From the NCBI GenBank assembly GCA_016713405.1, contig JADJPF010000015.1, positions 21,472 through 85,471 of the forward strand: a stretch of 64,000 nt of DNA, read 5' to 3'. Below the pieces are notes generated by a model, which saw only the letters and a program-made list of their open reading frames with translations, had not been told where the DNA came from and ran no database searches. This DNA comes from Blastocatellia bacterium (GTDB taxonomy: Bacteria; Acidobacteriota; Blastocatellia; Chloracidobacteriales; JADJPF01). Shown piece after piece: positions 7,156 to 16,670 of the stretch. Each line of letters begins with the position of its first letter. Positions within the stretch are counted from its first letter, which is position 1. The position numbers and the translations under genes were made by a program.

Positions 7156-10100
7156 ATGGGGCAAGCTAATAACGCTACTTTAGCTGCTGATACACTTATA
7201 GCTGATAAATATAGAGTTATTGAGCTTATTGGTTATGGTGGTGTAGGAGAAGTCTACTTAGCGAAAGATGAAAAAATACAACGACTTGCAGCTATAAAAT
7301 TGCTTTTTAAGGAACTTAATAACGATATTGATCATAAATCTCGATTTCTTCGAGAAGCTCGGACAATTTCCTCTCTAAATCATCCTAACATTATTACCGT
7401 CTATGAAATAGGTTTTTTTGATGATCAATTATTTATTGCTACAGAATATGTTGAAGGTCAAACACTACGCCAAATTGTAGAGAAAAAAGGGAGTTTTAAG
7501 CTAAAAGATTTTTTTAGTATTGCAATCCAATCAATCCAAGGCTTAATGATTGCCCATCAAAATGGTATTGTTCATCGAGACTTAAAATTAGAGAATTTTA
7601 TTTTGCGCTCAGATGGATTAGTAAAAATTCTAGATTTTGGCCTAGCAAAAGTTTCTGACAATTGCTCAAATACGGTTTTAAGAAGCGGTGCAGGCTTTAA
7701 GACTGATGCAGGTGTGATTTTAGGAACGCCTAATTATATGTCTCCAGAACAAGCCAAGGGGGAAGATGTAGATATAAGATCAGATATATTTTCTTTAGGA
7801 TCAGTATTTTATGAGTTGTTAACAGGTAAAGTTGCTTTTGATGGCAATAGCCTAGTGCAAACCTTAATGAATTTAGCTGTATCACAGCCTCCACCAATGC
7901 CAGCAACTGTTCCTAGTAAGCTTAAAGCAGTAATAATGAGAATGCTGCAAAAATCACCAGCAGCACGCTATCAAACAATAGAACAAGTTTTAACAGAATT
8001 AGCAAGTTTATATGATGAGCTTAATTTAGCTAATAATCTTACTAATTATGTAACAACAGCCAATAAAATACCTACAGGAGTTTATAAAAAAGTTGGTACT
8101 GCTGCTTTAACCCCAACTACACCACAATATGATCAATTTGTTGGACGTATAGAAGAACTCCAACTAATACAAACTCAAATCTTACAAATGGGTCAACAAT
8201 CAGCCCATCCAATAATAATTTTATCTAATAGTGGTGCAGGCAAGACGTTTTTATTAAGTAAGTTACAGGAAATTATTAGTCAACAAGATCTATTAGTTAC
8301 ATTAGTTAATCTTTTTGATCAGGATAATTTTACTCAACCTTATCAATGGATTTTACCGATGCTTGCTAATTTACTAGGCTTTCGCTTTGAAGATTCTTTA
8401 ATGGATAAAAGCGGAGCATTAGCACAACGTGTTAACGCTAGAATAAAAGCTCGTTATGGTTTAACTTTGCCAGCAGAAATATGGAGTCAGAATTTAGAAA
8501 CAAAACATGAAAGTGAAAAATGGCCTGTTTTTGAAGTTATTAATCAAATCCTTCAAGCTCTAGTTAAAGATAAAAAACTTCTTATCCTATTTGATAACTT
8601 ACATTTAGCTAATGAGTTAAGCCTAGAGTTGATAGGTTATACAATTAGAAATAACAGTAATAAAAAAATATTTTTAGTTGCTACTACGAATTTATCAGAA
8701 ATAAATCGATCAGGTAGTTTTCTTGAAGACTGGTTTTTTAGACAAAGTAAATATGTGAAGTTTGAAATTGTTGACTTAAAATCTTTTACTTTAGAAGAAA
8801 CAAAAATTTATTTTGAAGCTTTATTTCGTCAGATAGAAATTTCCGAGCGAGAGCTAAACTATATTTATCAAATTACTAATGGTAATCCTTATTACTTAAG
8901 CGAAGTTGTTCGTTTATTGGTGCAGGAAGGAAAAATACATTTAGTTGGTAGTTGGTGGCATTGCGAAGCTTTAGAAAATATTGCATTACCTAACACTATT
9001 GGAACAGCTTTACTTTATAAAATAGAGAAATGTGACGAAGAGTTAAAAGAGTTAATTACTAAAGTTTCCATACTAGGTAATAGTTTTAGCTTTGATTTGC
9101 TTACAGAATTTTTAGAATTTGAGCCAGAAAAGCTAGAACCGTTATTAGTAGAAGCAGAAAAAGAGCATTTTATTTATGAGCAACGAAGCTCAAAAATAGA
9201 TGAATATTGTTTTCAAAGCTCTGCTCTTCAACAAGTTTTGTATGATTCTCTTAGTAAACGTCAAAGGAGAAAGCTACACTCACAAGCAGCCCTAGCGATA
9301 AAGAAGATATTTCAAAATAATTTAAGGCAAGTTTTAAGCACACTTACTTTTCATCATTATGCTGCAACGGAATGGCAAGAAACTTTTTATTTTGGACAAC
9401 AAGCAATAATACAATCTTTTGAACAATCTGCTTGGGGTGAAGTTGTAAAACTTGGTCAATTGGTTGAAGAAGCAGCCACAATTTTACAAGAAAATCAAGA
9501 AATTAATTTGGCTGATTTAGCTTTACTAGTAGATATAAAAAATAAACATGCTAGCGCGTTAGTAAATTTAGGTAAATTAGAGCTAGCATTGACCATAGCT
9601 CAAAGCGCGCTTCAACTAGCAGAGAAATTACAAGATAATAATCTTCTGGCTCAAAGCTATGGAAATCTTTCACATTTTGGTTGGTATCAAGGGCGTTTCA
9701 AAGATGTAATCATTTGGGCAGAAAAAGGGTTATCTATTGCTCAAATAGCACAAAATAAATTTTGGCAACAACAGCTAAACTTGCAAACAGGCCGGGCTAA
9801 ATTGCGAGTTGCTCATTACAAAGAAGCTCTATTTAATTTAACAGAAGCTTGTCGGCTAGCTGAACAACTCCAAGAAGAAAAGCTACTTGCTCATGCTCAG
9901 GTTTTTCAAGGTCTTTGTTTACAGCTTTTAGGTGAGCGTCAAAAGGGTTTTGAATTAGTTGAGAAGGGCATGGCATTAGCTAACAAATTAGGGGATTCAC
10001 TCTTTTTATGCCGAGCTTATTCTATGCTTTCGGTTATGTATTTTTATGAATACAATACAGATTCTCTTAAAGAAGTTCATAAAAAAGGAGTTGTTTTATC

Positions 10101-10701
10101 TCGTCAAATAGGTTGGAGGCTTGGAGAGGTTTACCAGCATGTTTATTTAGGAAATGCTTATCTTTTTGAAATTAGTTTTGATATAGATCAGGCATCAAAC
10201 CTTTTACAACATGCTTTAGCTCTTGCTTTAGAAATAGGGGACAAAGCTACTACACTTGTGATTAAACGGGGAATAGCCAAAATAGCTGCTTTAGAAGGAG
10301 ATTATCATTTAGCTACCAATCAATTAAAACAATTTGTGGCAGTGCTAAAAAGTTTTGGTGAATTGCCAGAACAAATGTTAACCCTAGAAGTACTAGCTCA
10401 AATTCAAGAATCAGCCGGAGAAAATGCAGTTGCTTATGATACTTATAATAATGCCCTAGAAATAGCTCAAAATATTGGAGCTATACATCAGCAATGGAGT
10501 ATTTTACTTGGTAAAGCTCGCTGTTTGTTTAAGTTAGAAAAATTAGAGGAAGCTTTAGAGACTTTAAAATTATCAGAAAAAATAGTGAAAATTTTGTTAG
10601 AAGGTTTTACTAATGACGAAGATTCAAAATGCTTAACTAAAGCAACTCAAAGTGTGTATCAGCTTTTAAGGCAGATTCAACTTCAAAGCTCTACAAATTA
10701 A
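7156..10701 (+). CDS. Ser/Thr protein kinase fused to AAA-type ATPase and TPR regulator
   Basis: A 1181-residue cytoplasmic signalling protein. Residues about 18-285 are a complete Hanks-type kinase: glycine loop IGYGGVGEVYLA, Lys in AAIKLL, catalytic HRDLKLEN, DFG in ILDFGLAK and the activation-segment end GTPNYMSPEQ. After a linker, about 325-560 is a STAND/AAA-like ATPase with Walker A SNSGAGKT (about 357-364) and Walker B LLILFDN (about 475). Residues 790-1150 are TPR-like helical repeats (for example SALVNLGKLELALTIAQSAL). This layout is that of large kinase-ATPase regulators in Myxococcota, Acidobacteriota and cyanobacteria, in which the repeats sense a partner. No membrane segment is seen. 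A ribosome site (AAGGA) lies 7 bases before the ATG. Its stop overlaps the converging next gene by 4 bases. Confidence 0.92.
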   Translation: MGQANNATLAADTLIADKYRVIELIGYGGVGEVYLAKDEKIQRLAAIKLLFKELNNDIDHKSRFLREARTISSLNHPNIITVYEIGFFDDQLFIATEYVEGQTLRQIVEKKGSFKLKDFFSIAIQSIQGLMIAHQNGIVHRDLKLENFILRSDGLVKILDFGLAKVSDNCSNTVLRSGAGFKTDAGVILGTPNYMSPEQAKGEDVDIRSDIFSLGSVFYELLTGKVAFDGNSLVQTLMNLAVSQPPPMPATVPSKLKAVIMRMLQKSPAARYQTIEQVLTELASLYDELNLANNLTNYVTTANKIPTGVYKKVGTAALTPTTPQYDQFVGRIEELQLIQTQILQMGQQSAHPIIILSNSGAGKTFLLSKLQEIISQQDLLVTLVNLFDQDNFTQPYQWILPMLANLLGFRFEDSLMDKSGALAQRVNARIKARYGLTLPAEIWSQNLETKHESEKWPVFEVINQILQALVKDKKLLILFDNLHLANELSLELIGYTIRNNSNKKIFLVATTNLSEINRSGSFLEDWFFRQSKYVKFEIVDLKSFTLEETKIYFEALFRQIEISERELNYIYQITNGNPYYLSEVVRLLVQEGKIHLVGSWWHCEALENIALPNTIGTALLYKIEKCDEELKELITKVSILGNSFSFDLLTEFLEFEPEKLEPLLVEAEKEHFIYEQRSSKIDEYCFQSSALQQVLYDSLSKRQRRKLHSQAALAIKKIFQNNLRQVLSTLTFHHYAATEWQETFYFGQQAIIQSFEQSAWGEVVKLGQLVEEAATILQENQEINLADLALLVDIKNKHASALVNLGKLELALTIAQSALQLAEKLQDNNLLAQSYGNLSHFGWYQGRFKDVIIWAEKGLSIAQIAQNKFWQQQLNLQTGRAKLRVAHYKEALFNLTEACRLAEQLQEEKLLAHAQVFQGLCLQLLGERQKGFELVEKGMALANKLGDSLFLCRAYSMLSVMYFYEYNTDSLKEVHKKGVVLSRQIGWRLGEVYQHVYLGNAYLFEISFDIDQASNLLQHALALALEIGDKATTLVIKRGIAKIAALEGDYHLATNQLKQFVAVLKSFGELPEQMLTLEVLAQIQESAGENAVAYDTYNNALEIAQNIGAIHQQWSILLGKARCLFKLEKLEEALETLKLSEKIVKILLEGFTNDEDSKCLTKATQSVYQLLRQIQLQSSTN

Positions 10702-11105
10702 AATGTTTCTGAGAGAATAAACTGTACCAAACGATTAGTAGCGTCTAAAGCTGCTTGTGCAATTCCTCTGTGCATCATAGGTTCTTCACATTGACAAGCC
10801 CCTGTTAACTCATATTTACTGCGTCCATATGCTAAATCAGCAATTACTACTAACAATGGTGTATCAAGAAATTGAGGATTTAGCTTAATTGCATTTCGTA
10901 GAGTAAACTCAACTGAGACAGGTAAGGCTTCTTGAACTGCTTTTAAGGTGGCTGTTGCAACAGTGGCTAGAGAGTCTTCATTTGCTTCAGCTAAGTGTTT
11001 AGCCGTAATACGTTGCCCTTTTAAGGATAATACTACGGAAGCTTCTTTAGGTGTATTAGAATCACCTATTATTAGATTTACATCAATTAAAATTAAACGT
11101 GCCAT
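10698..11105 (-). CDS. Unknown conserved-looking 135-residue protein
   Basis: Not recognised with confidence. From Met at 11105 the protein opens with MARLILIDVNLI and alternates beta-like and helical segments; an EDSLATVATATLKAVQEAL helix and a C-terminal AQAALDATNRLVQFIL helix look like a repeated alpha/beta unit. Three of four Cys/acidic residues cluster in ACQCEEP (near residue 110), which could bind a metal. An upstream ATG at 11150 would add 15 polar residues; neither start has a clear ribosome site, and I prefer 11105 because the ordered fold begins there. It converges on the kinase gene and overlaps it by 4 bases. Confidence 0.6.
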   Translation of the reverse strand: MARLILIDVNLIIGDSNTPKEASVVLSLKGQRITAKHLAEANEDSLATVATATLKAVQEALPVSVEFTLRNAIKLNPQFLDTPLLVVIADLAYGRSKYELTGACQCEEPMMHRGIAQAALDATNRLVQFILSETF

Positions 11106-11344
11106 TTTTTTAGTAGAATTATGGGGTTTGGATAACTGGTTTTGTGGCATAACATTATATGTAGCAAAAAGAGTTTTGGCTAGCTAGCTTGGAAATTTAT
11201 TGGATTTAACCAAATTAAAGAAATAAAGTTTTTGTTTAAATTTGAAGGTTAATTAAGATAAAAATACTTTTTGCCACTTTATAGAAGTTTGATAAGATCT
11301 AAAGGTACGTTAATAGTAAAAATCTTAGGGAGAAATCATTATAA

Positions 11345-11860
11345 ATGACTACAAATTATCCAAAACCTTCTGTTACAGTAGACACAATTATTTTTGCTTT
11401 ACACCAACAAGATATAAAAATTTTGCTAATAAAGCGTAAATATCCGCCTTTTGCTAATAAATGGGCAATTCCTGGAGGGTTTGTAGATGTAAATGAAGCT
11501 TTACCTTTAGCCGCAGCTAGAGAATTAGAGGAAGAAACAGGGCTAAAGGGTGTTGAATTAAAACAATTTTATAGTTTTGGTGATCCTGGACGTGATCCAA
11601 GAGGTCATACAGTAACTGTTGCCTATCATACTTTTTTAGCTGATCTTCCAACAGAAGTAACCGGAGCAGATGATGCAGATAAAGCAGAATGGTTTTCTAT
11701 TAAATCTTTGCCGGAAATGGCTTTTGACCATAAAGAAGTATTGGATTTAGCTATAAATGATTTGAAAAATAGAGTAGAAATAACTTTGAGGCTATCAGAT
11801 TTTTTTAGTGGTGAGTTAAAAATATCTGATTTGAGAAGCATTAATGGAATATTTAAATAG
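11345..11860 (+). CDS. Nudix hydrolase
   Basis: A 171-residue Nudix protein, hydrolysing nucleoside diphosphates linked to another moiety. The Nudix box is complete: G47-G-F-V-D-V-N-E, then REL-EEETGL (pattern GX5EX7REUXEEXGU, about residues 46-68). The N-terminal VTVDTIIFAL and ILLIKRKYPPFANKWAIPGG are typical of the ADP-ribose pyrophosphatase and NrtR-like branch, but there is no winged-helix regulator domain at the C-terminus, so it is probably an enzyme. A GGGAGA ribosome site stands about 9 bases upstream. It is a single-gene unit ending at a strong terminator. Confidence 0.9.
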   Translation: MTTNYPKPSVTVDTIIFALHQQDIKILLIKRKYPPFANKWAIPGGFVDVNEALPLAAARELEEETGLKGVELKQFYSFGDPGRDPRGHTVTVAYHTFLADLPTEVTGADDADKAEWFSIKSLPEMAFDHKEVLDLAINDLKNRVEITLRLSDFFSGELKISDLRSINGIFK

Positions 11861-11873
11861 ATAAAATTTTATT

Positions 11874-11903
11874 AAAATAGCCTCTTCCAAAAGAGGCTAT
11901 TTT
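11874..11903. terminator. Bidirectional terminator between converging genes
   Basis: A perfect 13-bp stem (AAAATAGCCTCTT with AAGAGGCTATTTT) around a 4-base loop. A-tract and T-tract flanks let it serve both the Nudix gene and the reverse-strand kinase gene. Confidence 0.9.
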
Positions 11904-11909
11904 AAGGTT

Positions 11910-12992
11910 TTAACGAGCGAAGACCAAACTAAGTAATCTTTGCCAAAAACTTTTCTTTTGCTCAGGAGGAGGTGGAGGAGGTTTTTCTTGTTTTGGCTCT
12001 TCTTTAATAGGAATTTGCTTAATTTCTGGAACTTCTGCTGGAGCATTAGACAAAGCTTCTTCCAATTCCTGGGCTAAAACAGCAGCAGATTGTTGTCGAT
12101 CTTTAGCTTGCTTAGATAAGGATCGCAAAACAGATTGTTCTAATCTAATAGGGATTTCCGGCTTTATTTCACGAGGAGGTTTAGGTTTTGCCTGAATATG
12201 TTGCATTAGCAACATTGCTGAGGTTTTACCAGTAAAAGGAACATTACCAGTAAGCATTTGATAGAGTATTATCCCCATACTATAAATATCAGAACGGTTA
12301 TCCAATTCTAGACCTTGAGCTTGTTCAGGTGAAATATACTGAGGTGTCCCTACCACAACACCAGCACTAGTAAGATTAGGGTCTTTGCCACTTTCTTTCA
12401 TTTTAGCAATAGAAAAATCTATTACTTTTACTTTTTCTGTGTCTTTACCATAATCAAGGATCAAAATATTATCGGGTTTAAGGTCTCTATGGATAATAGA
12501 TTTTTGGTGAGCAACATCAACTGCTAAACAAACTTGGCGCATTATTTTTACTGCGCGGCTGCTTTCAATAGTAGTTTCTCTTTTTAAGACTTCTTGTAAG
12601 CTTATACCATTAATTAACTCCATAACTAGGTACAAGACATTATCTGATGTTACGCCAAAGTCCATTATAGAAATAGCATTTGGATGATTAACTGTGCGGG
12701 CAGAACGGGCTTCACGTCGAAAACGTTCTACAGCAGTGCTATCAGTAACTAAATGTGGATGGAGAATTTTGACTGCTACGGGCAGTCCCATATGTAGATG
12801 TTTGGCTTCATAAACATTACCCATACCACCTTTACCAATTAATCTTTCAACTTGGTATTTGGCATCTAAAACCAAACCAACAAACTTATCTGGAGATTCT
12901 TCATCATCAACTAACCTTTTGCCATCATTTGGACAAAAGACCGCTGTTTCTGCAAAAAGCTGACTGCAGGCTGGGCATTTTTTCTTGGCCAT
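11910..12992 (-). CDS. Ser/Thr protein kinase with N-terminal zinc ribbon
   Basis: A 360-residue Hanks-type kinase. The N-terminus has a zinc-ribbon-like set KKCPACSQLF and FCPNDGKR (Cys5, Cys8, Cys20), with the fourth ligand not obvious. The kinase domain spans about 40-300: glycine loop IGKGGMGNVYEA, Lys in VAVKIL, HRDLKPDN catalytic loop and GTPQYISPEQ. The metal-binding DFG is DFS here (VIDFSIAK), with Asp kept, so activity is likely retained. The last 50 residues are Pro/Lys/Glu-rich (an uninterrupted Pro run) and end in KSFWQRLLSLVFAR, an amphipathic tail that might touch the membrane. No PASTA or extracellular domain. It is transcribed alone from the reverse strand. Confidence 0.9.
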   Translation of the reverse strand: MAKKKCPACSQLFAETAVFCPNDGKRLVDDEESPDKFVGLVLDAKYQVERLIGKGGMGNVYEAKHLHMGLPVAVKILHPHLVTDSTAVERFRREARSARTVNHPNAISIMDFGVTSDNVLYLVMELINGISLQEVLKRETTIESSRAVKIMRQVCLAVDVAHQKSIIHRDLKPDNILILDYGKDTEKVKVIDFSIAKMKESGKDPNLTSAGVVVGTPQYISPEQAQGLELDNRSDIYSMGIILYQMLTGNVPFTGKTSAMLLMQHIQAKPKPPREIKPEIPIRLEQSVLRSLSKQAKDRQQSAAVLAQELEEALSNAPAEVPEIKQIPIKEEPKQEKPPPPPPEQKKSFWQRLLSLVFAR

Positions 12993-13160
12993 TATCTGTT
13001 CCTGTTTTTTATTAATATATTATTATTTAATACTGAGATTTTAATAAGCCCTATATAAGTTACGACTTTCTTAGCCAAGAATCAAGAAAATCCTGAATAT
13101 AATTTAGTAAAAGAAGCTAATATGATGTTTTATTGATGTAATAATTCAGGAGTTTAGCAT

Positions 13161-13199
13161 AGTAACCCGCTAAAAATTAATAAAAATTAACGGGTTACT
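13161..13199 (-). terminator. Hairpin downstream of the nuclease gene
   Basis: AGTAACCCG (13161-13169) pairs with CGGGTTACT (13191-13199) around an AT-rich 21-base loop, directly after the stop codon of the reverse-strand nuclease gene. The T-tract is weak, so this is a probable terminator only. Confidence 0.55.
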
Positions 13200-13206
13200 A
13201 ACAAGA

Positions 13207-14376
13207 TTAGATGTTACCAATAGCGATCTGCATTTTTAAGGCACTTTGTCTTGTAAGATAAAATTTAGTTGTTCCATCTCTTCCACTTAAATTAAGAACT
13301 AAACCACCATCTTTTCCAGTTGAAATTGTGACACTAGTTCCATATTGACCGCCAAAACTACCAACAGATGTTTGTACAGCAGTAAGAGTAGGTTGACTAT
13401 CAGTTCCTTTACTTAAAAGTTTTTCTAGATCTTTTAGACCATTGTATGTAGTAATAAAGGTAATTTCTTTGTTTTCTTGTTTTATGCTGATGCGATAAGA
13501 GGTTCCTATTACTTTGTTAACAGCTTTATAAAGCTCTAATTTTTGGCTTTGGTCAAAGGCAGAAAAAAATACTGAACGAGTAACATCGTAAACTTGCTTA
13601 ATGTCTTCATCTGGATCATTATTTTTTATTGTTGTGTTATTTGATGTTGCAGGGCGGGTATTAGGATTTGTTTTTCTTAAATCATCCATGCTCATAGCAG
13701 CAGGGGGACGGTTATTTGAATTGTTGGATGTGTTGCTAGTAGGACGATTAGTAGCTAAATCATTAAGGGTTACACCTGGGCCTTGTAATATTGGAGTAGA
13801 GGGACGAATATAAATTAAGTTTAAGCTTGGTTCTGGTTCTTGAAAGCTTTTTCCTTCAGCTTCAGCTATTTCTATTGGAGACTTCTCAGAGTTGGCCCAA
13901 ATACCTACTTTTTGTTTACGAGCTTGTGCTTCAGCAGATTTAAGTGCGCCATCAATTTGTAGGTCTTCTTTTGCTGGTGTATAAAATCCAACTCCTAGTT
14001 TTAGAAGTTCTGTGTTTGCAATATCTTTTTCTATTCCACGTGAAAAAGTAACATAAATAAGTGCGCGACCAAATTGATCTCTATGGCCTAAACTTCCATA
14101 AGCACGATCAAAAGATATTTCTATTTTTTTACCTAAAAGCAAATCTTCCGTTAAAGCACGTGCTTGATCTCCAAATGGTTGTCCTTCTTTTTTACCATGT
14201 TTAGCTTGTGGGGAGGTTATTCCTATTAATTTGGCTACTTCACCATTATCTAATACTAAAGTGTCAGCATCTTGAACACTTATAACAACACGATTTTTCC
14301 AAGGGTCAATTTGAGCAAGTAATAAAATAGGGAAAAATAACATTGTCAAAGTTGCTAACCAAAAATTCTTGAGCAT
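13207..14376 (-). CDS. Secreted staphylococcal-nuclease-like protein
   Basis: Start chosen at 14376 because GGAGA lies 8 bases upstream; an ATG at 14394 would place that site in the gene. Product 389 aa. Residues 1-16 form a signal peptide (LATLTMLFFPILLLAQ). About 22-160 is a thermonuclease (SNase) domain with VQDADTLVLDNGEVAKLIGI, RALTEDLLLGKKIEI, HRDQFGRALIYV and ELLKLGVGFY; Asp of DADT and Arg/Glu positions of the fold are visible. A low-complexity Asn/Ser/Thr/Pro stretch (about 190-260) leads to a beta-rich C-terminal domain of unknown function. Likely exported and acting on nucleic acid outside the cytoplasm; nuclease activity is inferred from the fold. Confidence 0.85.
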   Translation of the reverse strand: MLKNFWLATLTMLFFPILLLAQIDPWKNRVVISVQDADTLVLDNGEVAKLIGITSPQAKHGKKEGQPFGDQARALTEDLLLGKKIEISFDRAYGSLGHRDQFGRALIYVTFSRGIEKDIANTELLKLGVGFYTPAKEDLQIDGALKSAEAQARKQKVGIWANSEKSPIEIAEAEGKSFQEPEPSLNLIYIRPSTPILQGPGVTLNDLATNRPTSNTSNNSNNRPPAAMSMDDLRKTNPNTRPATSNNTTIKNNDPDEDIKQVYDVTRSVFFSAFDQSQKLELYKAVNKVIGTSYRISIKQENKEITFITTYNGLKDLEKLLSKGTDSQPTLTAVQTSVGSFGGQYGTSVTISTGKDGGLVLNLSGRDGTTKFYLTRQSALKMQIAIGNI

Positions 14377-14502
14377 AAGCAAATCTCCAAACACATCAAA
14401 TTACTAAAAATTTTATTGTTTTCTTATTATGCTTATAAATGATTTTCTTTGCAATTGTAGATATAAATTCATTTCTTTTAACAATTACCTAGCACTTTTC
14501 AT

Positions 14503-16044
14503 TTAGTGAGAGGTATTGACTTTTTCTTGTTCAAGCAAAGAAATTTCCTTAAATTCATTTGATTGACTGCTTGGAATTAATAAAGCTGTTAAGAGTCCAA
14601 GTAGAGAAAGAAAAAAACAAATTGTAAATATTGAGTGTAAAGAATTTGATAGTCCTTGGGCAAATATATTTATTGACTCAAAACTTAAATTAAGACGAGT
14701 TGAAGAATCAAAAATTATACTAGGATTATCAACTATTTGTGTAAGTTCTTGTCTTATTTGAGAGTTAGAAGCTTGTGCAGTTATTTTTGCTAAACTAAAA
14801 GCTAGCATACTTCCTAGTATACCTGTACCTAATACACCTCCAATATTGCGGAAAAATTGAGTTGAAGAAGTAACTACACCTAGTAGTTTATGCTCTACCT
14901 GGTTTTGTACAGCCATCAATATAGCAAAAGTAGCAAAACCCATGCCTATACCAATTGTTGCTATACTTAGGTAAATATAATATTTATTGCTGTTAGGGTT
15001 TATAGATAAAATAAGAAGAAAGTTTCCTAAAACTAGAGCTATCATTCCTAATATTACTAAAGGACGATAGCCAAAGCGTAAGATTAATTTACTGCTTATA
15101 AAAGAACTAAAAATCCAGCTAAATAATAGAAACATAATAGTTTTACCAGCTTCTGTTGCCGTGGATTTTAGAACAGATTGCATAAAAAGTGGTACAAATG
15201 ACAATGTTCCAAAAAGTACACATCCTAATAAAAAGTTTCCTACACTACTAATTAGAAAGATTCGTTCTTGAAATAAACTAAGCGGTAATATTGGTTCAAC
15301 AGCTTGTTTTTCAAAATAGATAAAGGCAAACAATAGAAGTAAACAAATTAGTAATAAACTTATTGTTATTAAAGAAGAGGAAATTTCTTTTGATTCTAAA
15401 CAAACTATTAATAACAGAGAAATTAAAGCTGTTAATGAAATGGCTCCAGAATAATCAATTTTAGGTTTAGTTGTAGCAATAGGTAAGTTCTTCATACTAA
15501 AACTAATAACCAAAGTGGCTAACAAGCCAAAAGGGATATTTATATAAAAAACCCAACGCCAAGAAAAATTATCACTAATAAAACCACCTAAAACCGGCCC
15601 AAGTATAGAGGCAATACCCCAAACACTACTAAATAAGCCTTGCATTTTAGCTCTTTGCTGTATGGTGTAGATTTCTCCAATAATTGTTAATCCCAAAGGA
15701 ATAATTGCTCCAGCCCCAAGACCTTGTAAGGCACGAAAAATGATCAATTGATTCATAGATTGGGAAAGCCCAGAAAGTGCTGAACCAATTAAAAATATAC
15801 TAATACCTAATAGATAAGCAGAACGTCTTCCATAAAGATCAGAAAGTTTGCCCCAAATCGGCATGCTAACAGTAGAAGTAAGTAGATAAATAGAAAAGAC
15901 CCAGCTATATCTAGCCAATCCACCCAGACTTGCTATTACTGTGGGCATTGCTGTTGAAACAACAGTTGATTCCATTGCCGCAAGTAACATTCCTGTTAAT
16001 ACTGCAATAGTAATCCATAAACGTTGTTGTCTAGATAGTTGCAT
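14503..16044 (-). CDS. MFS multidrug exporter, DHA2 (EmrB/QacA) type, 14 TM
   Basis: A 513-residue integral membrane protein with about 14 hydrophobic segments, the size and layout of DHA2 drug:H+ antiporters. Motif A is present as GKLSDLYGRRSAY (about 61-73), and the family motif C region LGPVLGGFISDNFSWRWVFYINIPFG (two adjoining pieces) follows in TM5-6. It is the only gene on its transcript; no regulator adjoins it, and the upstream region to 16288 has no clear operator. The substrate cannot be told from sequence. The translation start at 16044 is supported by the positively charged MQLSRQQR leader just before TM1. Confidence 0.9.
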   Translation of the reverse strand: MQLSRQQRLWITIAVLTGMLLAAMESTVVSTAMPTVIASLGGLARYSWVFSIYLLTSTVSMPIWGKLSDLYGRRSAYLLGISIFLIGSALSGLSQSMNQLIIFRALQGLGAGAIIPLGLTIIGEIYTIQQRAKMQGLFSSVWGIASILGPVLGGFISDNFSWRWVFYINIPFGLLATLVISFSMKNLPIATTKPKIDYSGAISLTALISLLLIVCLESKEISSSLITISLLLICLLLLFAFIYFEKQAVEPILPLSLFQERIFLISSVGNFLLGCVLFGTLSFVPLFMQSVLKSTATEAGKTIMFLLFSWIFSSFISSKLILRFGYRPLVILGMIALVLGNFLLILSINPNSNKYYIYLSIATIGIGMGFATFAILMAVQNQVEHKLLGVVTSSTQFFRNIGGVLGTGILGSMLAFSLAKITAQASNSQIRQELTQIVDNPSIIFDSSTRLNLSFESINIFAQGLSNSLHSIFTICFFLSLLGLLTALLIPSSQSNEFKEISLLEQEKVNTSH

Positions 16045-16293
16045 AAAGTGTTTTTCCTAGTTTGACAAATTAAAAAAATACAAAACATAATAAGTAACAA
16101 AAATGAATCTACGCAATAGATCTAAACATAGTTGAACTATTTGCCAAAAGTAGTGACAATAACAAAAAACTTGCGCTACTATAACTAAAAATATTTAGTT
16201 ATATCAGAAATTACTTAAAGTAATCTAAAGAATTAAACATATAAATAAGCTATAGTTTTTTATTGCTAAGGACAATAAGTTTTAGAGGTGATG

Positions 16294-16509
16294 ATGTCAT
16301 CAGAAGCAAAAAGCATTTTTTGTGAACATATTAGGGTAGGCGATAAACCTTTGTTTGAAGATGATGATCCAACAATAGATAGTTCACAAGTGGAAACAGC
16401 ACCTGCTTTTCAATGTGGATTAAGTGTGCAGCCCTGTCGCTATGCAACACGTAAAAATCAATGCCCCACTTATCAAAATTATTTAGTAAAACTTTCCTCT
16501 ATAAATTAG
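16294..16509 (+). CDS. Small Cys-containing protein of unknown function
   Basis: Start at ATG 16294, 5 bases after AGAGG (two near-by in-frame starts at 16288 and 16291 are closer to that site and less likely). The product is 71 residues, acidic in the middle (FEDDDPTIDSS), with four Cys: FCEHI, FQCGL, QPCRY and NQCPTY. Their spacing, with the early His, could allow metal binding, but no known zinc-ribbon pattern fits. It stands alone between an MFS gene and a two-component protein. Confidence 0.6.
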   Translation: MSSEAKSIFCEHIRVGDKPLFEDDDPTIDSSQVETAPAFQCGLSVQPCRYATRKNQCPTYQNYLVKLSSIN

Positions 16510-16670
16510 TTAAGTAAAAAGTTAAGATTATTAAAAATCTTAATTTTCTGTTAAAAGTGCTTTTATAATAAACTATTGATTTGTTAGTTATTTGGAAACA
16601 AAGAAAATATTTAGACATTTAGATAATCATATTTTTGTTTTATAAAAGATTTTATATATTTAAGGATGTT

